Source: Gammaproteobacteria bacterium (GTDB lineage Bacteria > Pseudomonadota > Gammaproteobacteria > Legionellales > Legionellaceae). From it: a stretch of 64,000 bases of DNA. Numbering within the stretch: position 1 is the first letter of the stretch; every line of letters begins with the position of its first letter. Location of the stretch: contig JANSXK010000009.1 of NCBI GenBank assembly GCA_024742995.1, forward strand, positions 33,149-97,148. The letters run 5' to 3'. The notes under the pieces were generated by a model that was not told the DNA's origin, made no database searches, and worked only from the letters and a program-made list of their open reading frames with translations. Position numbers and translations under genes: made by a program. Positions 56,595 through 64,000 of this stretch are shown here, one piece after another.

Positions 56595-57954
56595 GAGCAA
56601 GCAATCTCTTATGAGCACGAAAATAATGATAGGGTGACAGACTGAGAATATCAGATAATGTTTCCATATACACACAGGCATAGCGGTCTACTTGGTAAGC
56701 AAAATAACTTTCTTCTGCGCCAGTTCGGAATACTCGGCCCCACATGGGATTGAAAAACGCTTCTTGTTGCTTGATCAAATCAGACAGTTGATGATCAATC
56801 TTCAGAATTTTTTCCTGTAAGTCATGTAATTTTTTTTTGTTTTCAGCTGTTTTTTGATGTAGGTTCTTGGATTGCAATTCTACAAAGTTGTGTTCGAGGG
56901 CTTCTTTTTCTGTCATGAGGCGCATGATATCGTTTTCAAGCGGACGCGTTTTAGCTTGTGCGCTGACTTCTGCGCCTATTTCTTCGACAACGAGGGCAGT
57001 GCGCCAATTGCAATCTTTTTTCAATCGCAAGATATCGCCATAAATATGATCACCAATATATAAAATTTCATCACCTTCTAAATGGAGATCATGGGTAAAT
57101 TGTTTGGCATTACCCCCCTGGTAAATGCCCGGTACAATCGAACCGTAAAAATTTGTCATCGTGCCATTTTCAGGATTCACGGTTAAAAAAGGTAGCTTGT
57201 CATAAAAAAATCGAGGTTTTGAGGATAGCGTGATGATAAATTCAAAAATATCTTGCCATTGTTCACCGGGATCTAAAAAGGGGGTGATGGCATAATCCAA
57301 TAGTAGTTTGCAGTAGTGATAATCTGAATTGGTTAGAATAAAAAATTTTTTGCCATGTGCGATATAACTTTTTAATCCTTTGACGACATTGGGATCTTGA
57401 ATCAAATATTGATCCAAATGCTGTCCGATATGATCTTTCAGATGACCTTCGGCATGGACTTGATCGACCGAATACAATAAATCTTGCGCAATAGTTTCAT
57501 AACTGGGCAAGCGTCCAGGATACTTATCTTTATGCCGAACTATTTGTCCAAATAGAACACAAAATGCGATTGAAAAAGAGGTGTCGATGGGAATGTAATT
57601 GGCATCATTCAAATCGACATAAGTACTGCGATAGATTTGATTTTGTTCGTCAAATTGAATCAATTGGGTGCCATGATAACTTTTTCGAATGGCGCCATAA
57701 CGACTTAATTTTAAAATATTACCATTTTTACTATCGACCACAGAGCCACGAATAGCAGCATCAAAATCGAATTTGAATTGTTTGATTTCTGTAGGGTATT
57801 GTTTGTGTTGTATTAAATAATCCAGCACAAACTGATACACTAATGCTTCGAATTGTTTGGTTTGGTAGCGGATTAGGGTGTGGTCCATATCTAGACCAAC
57901 ATATTTGATTTTTTTCATATTGATCGTACGATTCACAAAAACCGCTTGTTCCAT
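56581..57954 (-). CDS. HAD-superfamily 5'-nucleotidase, cN-II type
   Basis: Purine 5'-nucleotidase-like enzyme, a family known from eukaryotes and from Legionella (Lpg0095). The 457-aa protein has HAD motif I in YVGLDMDHTLIRY (Asp-x-Asp), motif II in FFILTNSDYHYC, and motif IV in EILYIGDHIYGDILRLKKD. A coiled-coil region follows (KNLHQKTAENKKKLHDLQEK). AAGGA lies five bases ahead of the ATG at 57954. The yadGH genes overlap its end, giving a three-gene unit. Confidence 0.9.
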   Translation of the reverse strand: MEQAVFVNRTINMKKIKYVGLDMDHTLIRYQTKQFEALVYQFVLDYLIQHKQYPTEIKQFKFDFDAAIRGSVVDSKNGNILKLSRYGAIRKSYHGTQLIQFDEQNQIYRSTYVDLNDANYIPIDTSFSIAFCVLFGQIVRHKDKYPGRLPSYETIAQDLLYSVDQVHAEGHLKDHIGQHLDQYLIQDPNVVKGLKSYIAHGKKFFILTNSDYHYCKLLLDYAITPFLDPGEQWQDIFEFIITLSSKPRFFYDKLPFLTVNPENGTMTNFYGSIVPGIYQGGNAKQFTHDLHLEGDEILYIGDHIYGDILRLKKDCNWRTALVVEEIGAEVSAQAKTRPLENDIMRLMTEKEALEHNFVELQSKNLHQKTAENKKKLHDLQEKILKIDHQLSDLIKQQEAFFNPMWGRVFRTGAEESYFAYQVDRYACVYMETLSDILSLSPYHYFRAHKRLLAHDLV

Positions 57955-58144
57955 GTGTATCCTTACTCAGATCGGTGCGTGTGCTTGAAGAGAATGATAT
58001 ACTGTGTGCGGGTTTGGCGCAAATCTTGTCCCGTTACTGGGCGGCACAGACAGGGACAATCTGTGCATCCTTGGCACGCCATACTCGCAATCCTTGCAAA
58101 TCAAAGGTAAACTACAGCGTTTTTGATACGAATGATGATGATTT

Positions 58145-59917
58145 ATGAATGAGACCCCTCTTTCAGCACAAGGCAAACGCCTCGCTTTATTACGGCGCTT
58201 ACTGACGTTTGTCAAACCTTTTTGGCCGGTAATGGTTTTGGGTGTGGTGGCGAATATCGCTTATTCTGGCATTGATGCGGGACTAACCTATATGCTGCGG
58301 CCTTTTTTGGATAAAGGTTTTATTCAAACGGATATGGCGTTTGTGAAAACCATCCCCTGGATGCTGTTATTTGGGATCTCTCTTCGGGGGCTCGTGAGTG
58401 CGGTGGGTAGCTATAGCATGACATCAGTGGCGCGGTCGGTGGTGAATTCATTGCGTCAAAAAGTATTTTCTCATATTTTGCGTTTGCCAGCAGATTATTA
58501 TGACGAAGCGACCTCTGGGCAACTCTTATCTAAAATTTTGTATGATGTGGAACAAGTGGCGCAAGTGAGTGCGGATGCGCTGACTGATTTTGTCCAAAAT
58601 ACTTGCTTAGTTGTGGGATTATTGACCGTGATGATGGTGGTTTGTTGGCAATTATCGTTGTTGTTTTTAATTACCATTCCTTTTATTGGGGTGGTGGTGA
58701 ATTACACCAATAAGCGTGTACGACGCATCAGTCATAAAATTCAGCAATCTATGGGACAAGTCACAGAAACCGCTGCTGAAGCCATCGATGGCTATCGTGT
58801 GGTACGGATTTTTGGTGGCGCGACTTATGAGCGCGATAAATTCCAGCATGCGACTGAAGCATCACGCGTGCAGGATATGAAAATAGCCATGTCGAAAGCG
58901 TTGAATGTTTCTGCAGTGCAAATCATCTTGGCTTTTGGTGTTGCGGGGATTATTTTTTTCGCTATCAAACTGTCTACTGTGATTACATTTTCTGCGGGAG
59001 CATTTTTAGTTGTGATTGCAGCGATGCTGCAACTCATCAAGCCGATGAAAACCCTCACGACGCTCAATGCTTCAATTCAACGTGGTTTGGCGGGTGCGGA
59101 GTCCGTATTTAAATTATTAGACTGTCCTTCTGAGATTGATGCGGGACAGGGTTTGCAAGCACGTGCTCCCTGTAGTATTCGTTTTGATAATGTGTCCTTT
59201 GCTTATCGCCAAGGAGATGCCGTATTGCACGAGGTTGATTTTACAGTGCAAGCGGGTGAAACAGTGGCGCTGGTAGGGCACTCCGGAGGTGGCAAATCTA
59301 CAATTGCCAGTTTGCTGCCCAGATTTTATGAGATTACTTCCGGAAGAATTTTAATCAATGATGTGCCTATTACCGCTTTATCTTTAACCTCGTTACGTGA
59401 TGTGATGGCCATGGTGGGTCAGCAAGTGACCTTGTTTAATGACACCATCGCAGCGAATATTGCTTATGGCTGTTTTGATACGCCGCGCGCAGAGATTGTG
59501 AAAGCTGCGAAACTAGCTTATGCCGATGAGTTTATTCAGGAGTTACCGCAAGGGTACGATACCAGGGTTGGGGAAGATGGGGTTTTATTGTCAGGCGGGC
59601 AACGCCAGCGTTTGGCTTTGGCGCGCGCCATTTTGAAGGATGCACCTATTTTGATTTTGGATGAAGCCACTTCAGCTTTAGATAATGAATCTGAGCGTTA
59701 TATACAAAGTGCTTTGGAACACGTGACGCAGGATTGTACGACGCTGATTATTGCACATCGTTTGTCCACCATTCAACGTGCAGATCGAATTTTGGTCTTG
59801 CATCAAGGTCGCTTGGTGGAATCAGGGACACACGAAGCGCTGCTTGCTCAGAATGGATATTATGCGCAATTGTATCGTACACAATCTACCGAGCATCATG
59901 ATGCCGTCTTGGTTTGA
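58145..59917 (+). CDS. msbA: Lipid A export ABC transporter MsbA
   Basis: Homodimeric flippase moving lipid A-core across the inner membrane. The 590-aa half-transporter has six N-terminal helices (residues ~20-300) and an ATPase domain with VGHSGGGKSTIASLLPRFYE (Walker A), VLLSGGQRQRLALARAIL and ILILDEATSALDNESE. The lpxK gene overlaps its end, as in the common msbA-lpxK pair. Confidence 0.95.
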   Translation: MNETPLSAQGKRLALLRRLLTFVKPFWPVMVLGVVANIAYSGIDAGLTYMLRPFLDKGFIQTDMAFVKTIPWMLLFGISLRGLVSAVGSYSMTSVARSVVNSLRQKVFSHILRLPADYYDEATSGQLLSKILYDVEQVAQVSADALTDFVQNTCLVVGLLTVMMVVCWQLSLLFLITIPFIGVVVNYTNKRVRRISHKIQQSMGQVTETAAEAIDGYRVVRIFGGATYERDKFQHATEASRVQDMKIAMSKALNVSAVQIILAFGVAGIIFFAIKLSTVITFSAGAFLVVIAAMLQLIKPMKTLTTLNASIQRGLAGAESVFKLLDCPSEIDAGQGLQARAPCSIRFDNVSFAYRQGDAVLHEVDFTVQAGETVALVGHSGGGKSTIASLLPRFYEITSGRILINDVPITALSLTSLRDVMAMVGQQVTLFNDTIAANIAYGCFDTPRAEIVKAAKLAYADEFIQELPQGYDTRVGEDGVLLSGGQRQRLALARAILKDAPILILDEATSALDNESERYIQSALEHVTQDCTTLIIAHRLSTIQRADRILVLHQGRLVESGTHEALLAQNGYYAQLYRTQSTEHHDAVLV

Positions 59918-60890
59918 ATCTTGGGTCAATGCTCTTTGGTATGGTCAAAGCCGTGTGCGATTGTTACTTTGGCCATTGTCGATTGTTTTCCAGGGTATCG
60001 GTATGCTGCGCCGCAAGTGGTTGGAATGGCGTCGGAAACCCTTGAATATCCCTGTGATTGTTGTCGGAAACTTGACTGTCGGTGGGGTGGGCAAGACGCC
60101 ATTGGTGATAGCATTGGCGCAACAATTGTCTGCCAAAGGATTACGGGTTGGCATTGTAAGCCGCGGTTATGGCGCTAATGTGCGACATTTTCCACATGAA
60201 GTTTCAACGGATGATGATGCTAAAGGCGTGGGGGATGAGCCGAAGTTAATTGCGTTAAAGACCCGTTGCCCGGTAGTGATTGCGCCCAAGCGTCTGCAAG
60301 CAGTACACTATTTGTTAAAACATCATCATGTTCAAATTATTATCAGTGATGACGGGCTGCAGCACTATGCGATGCCCAGAGCGATTGAAATTGCGGTTGT
60401 AGATGGCATGCGAGGATTTGGCTCAGGGAGGTGTCTGCCAGCGGGGCCGTTACGTGAATCACCACGTCGTTTGGAAGAAGTAGATTTTATTGTTGTCAAT
60501 GGTGCACAGAGGGCGCATACTCATTATCCGAGGCAGGTGGATATACATCGGATGGATTTGCAACCAGGACTGCCACAGTCATTAGAAACTGGAGCATCTG
60601 CTGCTTGGTCGACCTTGGCTGAGCCATTTTCGGCAGTGGCAGGGATTGGTCATCCCGAACGATTTTTTGAACTACTACGGCAATTGGGTGTCGCATTCGA
60701 ACCACATGATTTTCCTGATCACCATGTGTTTGTGTCAAAGGAATTGGAGAGACTTAAAAAACCAGTATTGATGACAGAAAAGGATGCGGTAAAATGTCGC
60801 GTGTTTGCGACAGAGTCAATGTATTGTTTACCAGTGGAGGCTAAGCTGAGTGATGAATTTTGGACAGAATTATGGTCTCGTATTACGTAG
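59898..60890 (+). CDS. lpxK: Tetraacyldisaccharide 4'-kinase
   Basis: Phosphorylates the 4' position of the lipid A disaccharide at the inner face of the membrane. The 330-aa protein starts at the ATG at 59898 inside the msbA end. The N-terminal membrane helix is followed by the P-loop VGNLTVGGVGKTPLVIAL, GIVSRGYGA, GDEPKLIA, the catalytic SDDGLQHYAM and a C-terminal LMTEKDAVKC. A longer frame from 59751 is not supported. Confidence 0.95.
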   Translation: MMPSWFESWVNALWYGQSRVRLLLWPLSIVFQGIGMLRRKWLEWRRKPLNIPVIVVGNLTVGGVGKTPLVIALAQQLSAKGLRVGIVSRGYGANVRHFPHEVSTDDDAKGVGDEPKLIALKTRCPVVIAPKRLQAVHYLLKHHHVQIIISDDGLQHYAMPRAIEIAVVDGMRGFGSGRCLPAGPLRESPRRLEEVDFIVVNGAQRAHTHYPRQVDIHRMDLQPGLPQSLETGASAAWSTLAEPFSAVAGIGHPERFFELLRQLGVAFEPHDFPDHHVFVSKELERLKKPVLMTEKDAVKCRVFATESMYCLPVEAKLSDEFWTELWSRIT

Positions 60891-61767
60891 TGTGATATTT
60901 GCAGTGATGAGCATGGTGGCGATAGTAGCACATGCAGAAGAGGTTGTTGAACCTAAGCCCGTTTTGCCTTTGGCTGCACGCCATGCCAATTGGATTTTTT
61001 CTGGTGCAGTGTCAAATGAATCTGGTGAAACATACGAGTATTTTTTTCAAGCGAAGCGTAATGAAGACACGGTTCATGCTGTTGTTTCTTTGATCGATGC
61101 ACAATCCAAAACAGTTATTTTTATGCAAACTGCTGACACTCAATTGACTGGGCCAGAAACAGATAATTGGGTAATTGGCGATGCTTTTTTACGTTACAAT
61201 ACAATCAATAGTTCTTGGGTGTTTGGCTTAAAAAAAGAAAGCCAAATAGGGTTCAATTTTAAAGTAGACATGCTACAGCAATCAGATAAAGATCCACGTT
61301 CTCAAAACCTCCAGCGTGGCGTTAAAATGATGATCACACAAACCGGACAAGTGAACGGTCATGTGCAATTGAAAGGACATGAAGCGGCGCAATTTGTCAG
61401 CGGGAATCATGCTTGGTTTCGTCAAATCTTGTTGAACAAAGTGCCGTCCCAATCTTCTGACCAACTGCACGGACTATTTTGTCGTTTTAATGATGGCGGC
61501 GGGCTTTACTCTTTGAAAATAGTGGGCAAAGATACGACGCGTGAGACATTTTCGGGGTTGTATAATGCTAAGGGCGCGTCTACAGCGATTTCGCAGTTCA
61601 TTTATGTGGATCATTTGGGTTCTGGTCCGTGGCGTGTGCGTGTGCCATATCCAAAGTTACAATTTGAGTTTAGCAATTTACTTGAAGACGATGCGGTTGT
61701 ACTTGGTTTCATCAACCAAAAAGAAACGCCAGGGTTTTGTGTGATCAACAAAGAAAGCTTGATATAA
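60850..61767 (+). CDS. Exported protein, lipocalin-like beta pattern, unknown function
   Basis: 305 aa; GTG at 60850, nine bases behind GGAGG (an ATG at 60853 is the alternative). Signal peptide with SVIFAVMSMVAIVAHAEE. The mature part is beta-rich with repeated aromatic-polar strands (NWIFSGAVSNESGETYEYFF, GHVQLKGHEAAQFVSGNHAWF, WRVRVPYPKLQFEF), reminiscent of the AttH/CrtC-like lipocalin fold, but I do not see a decisive motif. It overlaps lpxK by 41 bases, so it may belong to envelope maintenance. Confidence 0.6.
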   Translation: MMNFGQNYGLVLRSVIFAVMSMVAIVAHAEEVVEPKPVLPLAARHANWIFSGAVSNESGETYEYFFQAKRNEDTVHAVVSLIDAQSKTVIFMQTADTQLTGPETDNWVIGDAFLRYNTINSSWVFGLKKESQIGFNFKVDMLQQSDKDPRSQNLQRGVKMMITQTGQVNGHVQLKGHEAAQFVSGNHAWFRQILLNKVPSQSSDQLHGLFCRFNDGGGLYSLKIVGKDTTRETFSGLYNAKGASTAISQFIYVDHLGSGPWRVRVPYPKLQFEFSNLLEDDAVVLGFINQKETPGFCVINKESLI

Positions 61768-61850
61768 GGGTTTGTTCGTTTTCAAAAGCGCAGCAAATTA
61801 TTTTGGGCTGGATATACCTCATATTTTAAAATTGAACTCTATTTCTTAAT

Positions 61851-61878
61851 TTGCTAGGCTACCTTTCTATGTTGTAAT
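61851..61878 (+). promoter_or_regulatory. Candidate promoter of the 209-aa outer membrane gene
   Basis: TTGCTA (61851-61856), 16-base spacer, TGTAAT (61873-61878), 64 bases ahead of the ATG at 61943. Spacing is short; support is moderate. Confidence 0.3.
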
Positions 61879-61942
61879 AGCTTGATTTTAAGTATCGCTA
61901 TTTTTTTTTTGATCAAGTTAAATATATGCTAAGGATAGCACC

Positions 61943-62572
61943 ATGCACGGCCAACTAAGTAAATACTTATGTTTGATTTTATCGTTATTTTTTTCTAGCG
62001 CCTTATCTGCTTACGCTAAATTTCCTGCCAGTCTCTATGTGGCTTTATCTGGTGGCTATGGAGAAACAGGGTTTGCTTACCGAGACACGGGCACCAGTAG
62101 CGTGGTGCGTCTCGGACTGGGAACATTATGGCACGCCAATTCTGTTGTCACATTCGGAGAGGAAATTGGATTTCAAACCAGCAATCAAATTCGTTTAGAT
62201 AGCGAAACCACTCGTGTTTTAGGTGCGAATGTCGTCCCAATTTTTTTAAATATCAAAACGCCGGTTGACCTTTTATTAATGGGCAGATATTTATTTTGCG
62301 ACCCAGTATTTTTTCAGGCAAAAGGGGGCGTTGTATTTATTGGATCTACAGTGACTGGGTCTGATATTCAAAGTACAAATGTTTGGCTTCCTGAGATGCA
62401 ATTAGGCCTCGGTATTCATGTTTCAGATCATAGCCGCATTACTTTGAGCTACCAACAGTTTTTTGGATCTCAGCCTGTGATAACACCTTTAGATATCGAA
62501 CAAGGGACATCAGTGCTAAAGAATATGCCTGATTGGCATGGTGGCTTACTTACTTTGGAAATCAGTATTTAA
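61943..62572 (+). CDS. Probable outer-membrane beta-barrel protein
   Basis: 209 aa, ATG behind AAGGA. Signal peptide with [13 protein letters not shown], cleaved before KFPASLY. The mature part alternates polar and hydrophobic residues in strands typical of an eight-strand barrel ([62 protein letters not shown]) and ends in a beta strand LLTLEISI. No porin family is recognised. The collagen-like gene begins on its stop codon, so the two are one unit. Confidence 0.7.
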   Translation: MHGQLSKYLCLILSLFFSSALSAYAKFPASLYVALSGGYGETGFAYRDTGTSSVVRLGLGTLWHANSVVTFGEEIGFQTSNQIRLDSETTRVLGANVVPIFLNIKTPVDLLLMGRYLFCDPVFFQAKGGVVFIGSTVTGSDIQSTNVWLPEMQLGLGIHVSDHSRITLSYQQFFGSQPVITPLDIEQGTSVLKNMPDWHGGLLTLEISI

Positions 62573-64000
62573 TGACGTCTATTCCATTTATGAAAAAAGT
62601 ACTAACCATTTCTTTAGGCTTGATTGCAAGCGAAATGGCTCATGGAGCACTCACAGCTGCCAATGTTCAAGATTGTCTTGCAAATATTCCGTTTGGTAAA
62701 AATCCTGTAAGTGGTGGAGATTTAAGGTCTTCATTAAACTGCATTTTAGCTGCAGGAGTAGGCACCGTTGGACCTACAGGACCTACTGGTGCAGTAGGCG
62801 CAACAGGCGCTACGGGTGTTGGCACGACTGGCGCTACTGGTTCAACGGGTAGGACAGGCCTCACTGGAAATACCGGAGCAACAGGTGTCGGCGTAACTGG
62901 TCCTACAGGCGCGACAGGGTCTGATGGCGCGGTGGGTTCAACCGGTGCAACCGGCGTAGGTGTCACAGGAAGCACAGGCGCAACTGGTGTAGGCGTCACG
63001 GGCTCAACAGGCGCAACAGGAACTGATGGTGCAGTAGGTGCTACGGGCTCAACTGGAGCGACTGGGTCTGATGGTGCAGTAGGTGCTACGGGTTCAACTG
63101 GTGCGACTGGGTCTGATGGTGCAGTAGGTGCCACAGGTTCAACTGGGGCAACCGGATCTGATGGTGCGGTAGGTGCGACGGGATCGACAGGTGCGACAGG
63201 TGCAACTGGTGTAGGCGTCACAGGTTCAACTGGAGCAACAGGTTCTGATGGCGCGGTGGGTGCCACGGGTTCAACTGGAGCGACAGGGTCTGACGGTGCG
63301 GTAGGTGCTACGGGTTCAACTGGAGCGACAGGGTCTGACGGTGCGGTAGGTGCCACAGGTTCAACTGGGGCAACCGGATCTGATGGCACGGTAGGTGCTA
63401 CGGGTTCAACTGGAGCGACAGGGTCAGATGGTGCGGTAGGTGCGACGGGATCGACAGGTGCGACTGGTGCAACTGGTGTAGGCGTCACAGGTTCAACTGG
63501 TGCAACCGGTTTTGATGGCGCGGTGGGTTCTACGGGATCGACTGGAGCGACTGGTTCTGATGGTGCGGTGGGTGCCACGGGTTCAACTGGAGCGACGGGT
63601 TCTGATGGTGCATTAGGTGCTACGGGTTCAACTGGAGCGACAGGTTCTGATGGTGCATTGGGTGCCACAGGATCCACAGGTGCAACAGGATCTGATGGCG
63701 CATTAGGTGCCACGGGTTCAACTGGAGCGACAGGATCTGACGGTGCGGTAGGTTCTACGGGTTCAACTGGTGCGACAGGATCTGACGGTGCGGTAGGTGC
63801 TACGGGTTCAACCGGTGCGACAGGTTCTGATGGTGCAGTGGGTTCTACGGGATCGACTGGAGCGACTGGTTCTGATGGTGCGGTGGGTGCCACAGGCTCA
63901 ACCGGTGCGAAAGGTTCTGATGGTGCAGTGGGTTCTACGGGATCGACTGGAGCGACTGGTTCTGATGGTGCGGTGGGTGCCACAGGCTCAACCGGTGCAA
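62572..64000 (+). CDS. Collagen-like exported protein, 5' part
   Basis: Open to the window end, at least 476 codons. It starts at the ATG overlapping the stop of the barrel gene ([16 protein letters not shown]) or at the inner ATG at 62590, which gives a proper signal peptide ([19 protein letters not shown]). A short non-collagen segment with two cysteines ([11 protein letters not shown] and SLNCILAAG) precedes Gly-X-Y repeats from 62770 to the edge, Thr/Ala/Ser/Asp-rich, mostly as 15-residue units [15 protein letters not shown]. Six G-V-G breaks interrupt the triplet pattern. Like Lcl of Legionella, it may be a surface adhesin; no anchor is visible. Confidence 0.88.
   Translation, partial: MTSIPFMKKVLTISLGLIASEMAHGALTAANVQDCLANIPFGKNPVSGGDLRSSLNCILAAGVGTVGPTGPTGAVGATGATGVGTTGATGSTGRTGLTGNTGATGVGVTGPTGATGSDGAVGSTGATGVGVTGSTGATGVGVTGSTGATGTDGAVGATGSTGATGSDGAVGATGSTGATGSDGAVGATGSTGATGSDGAVGATGSTGATGATGVGVTGSTGATGSDGAVGATGSTGATGSDGAVGATGSTGATGSDGAVGATGSTGATGSDGTVGATGSTGATGSDGAVGATGSTGATGATGVGVTGSTGATGFDGAVGSTGSTGATGSDGAVGATGSTGATGSDGALGATGSTGATGSDGALGATGSTGATGSDGALGATGSTGATGSDGAVGSTGSTGATGSDGAVGATGSTGATGSDGAVGSTGSTGATGSDGAVGATGSTGAKGSDGAVGSTGSTGATGSDGAVGATGSTGA
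62920..64000 (+). repeat. 45-base tandem repeat array in the collagen-like gene
   Basis: Units of 45 bases coding [15 protein letters not shown], about twenty or more, with scattered third-base differences; some carry GST for GAT or GAL for GAV. Two longer blocks near 63190-63230 and 63460-63500 insert a [11 protein letters not shown] segment. Such arrays change length easily. Confidence 0.85.

Noticed and set aside
62667..63983. Minus-strand frame of 438 codons rich in Pro-Val-Ala-Pro
   Set aside because: It is the antisense shadow of the collagen-like Gly-X-Y repeat; the plus strand has a signal peptide and the proper frame.
62770..64000. CRISPR-like array suggested by the regular repeats
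   Set aside because: Units are 45 bases without unique spacers and translate into one continuous Gly-X-Y frame.

Overview
The window reads as a chromosomal segment of a gammaproteobacterium, most likely of the order Legionellales (Legionella/Coxiella/Aquicella-like). The housekeeping genes are gammaproteobacterial in type (lepA, mltB, dsbB, tgt, nadA/B/C, purB, mutS, hemB, msbA-lpxK, radA, ispA-xseB). The type II secretion and type IV pilus genes are scattered (gspLM at one site, pilBCD at another), as known for Legionella. A cN-II-type 5'-nucleotidase and a PHA-type reductase locus are present. Long orphan ORFs, several with eukaryote-like or effector-like features, sit singly between conserved genes. 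The genus cannot be settled from the sequence alone.

Layout. 1-6.8 kb: the 5' part of lepA (minus), then mltB, gspL-gspM, dsbB and the overlapping tgt-ppiB-tsaC run. 6.9-10.7 kb: two orphan proteins (a secreted 604-aa protein and a 508-aa protein) around a 474-base AT-rich gap. 10.7-13.5 kb: glpD and gltA on the minus strand. 13.7-17.4 kb: an ankyrin gene directly behind a 1004-aa protein with a recognisable protein-kinase domain. 17.5-21.8 kb: purB-nadB-nadA (minus). 22.0-26.0 kb: a 1328-aa SF2 helicase-like orphan. 26.0-33.3 kb: ppsA, a Kef-type antiporter, nadC, an atypical murG and three small genes. 33.3-36.9 kb: pilB-pilC-pilD (minus). 37-42 kb: a periplasmic coiled-coil protein, a 653-aa orphan, then patatin-phaB-small helical gene. 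42-48.8 kb: cspA, a SPOR lipoprotein, dgt, a DMT transporter, tRNA-Ala and tRNA-Glu, a small secreted protein, ispA-xseB, radA. 48.8-57.9 kb: a glycosyltransferase, hemB-mutS, a 394-aa orphan, a yadGH-like ABC exporter and a cN-II nucleotidase. 58.1-64 kb: msbA-lpxK for lipid A, two exported proteins, and a collagen-like exported protein that runs off the window end.

How the genes work together. NadB, NadA and NadC complete de novo synthesis of nicotinate mononucleotide from aspartate. PpsA, GltA and GlpD are central carbon enzymes. MsbA and LpxK act in lipid A transport and synthesis. PilB/C/D and GspL/M are parts of type IV pilus and type II secretion machines that share the prepilin peptidase. 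PhaB and its neighbours suggest polyhydroxyalkanoate metabolism.

The most notable parts are the kinase-ankyrin pair, the helicase-like giant with an acidic tail and a possible C-terminal CaaX box, the collagen-like protein with regular one-residue breaks in its Gly-X-Y pattern, a MurG that resembles the Firmicute form rather than the enterobacterial one, and a pair of related intergenic palindromes. Function for the orphan genes is not claimed beyond visible motifs.
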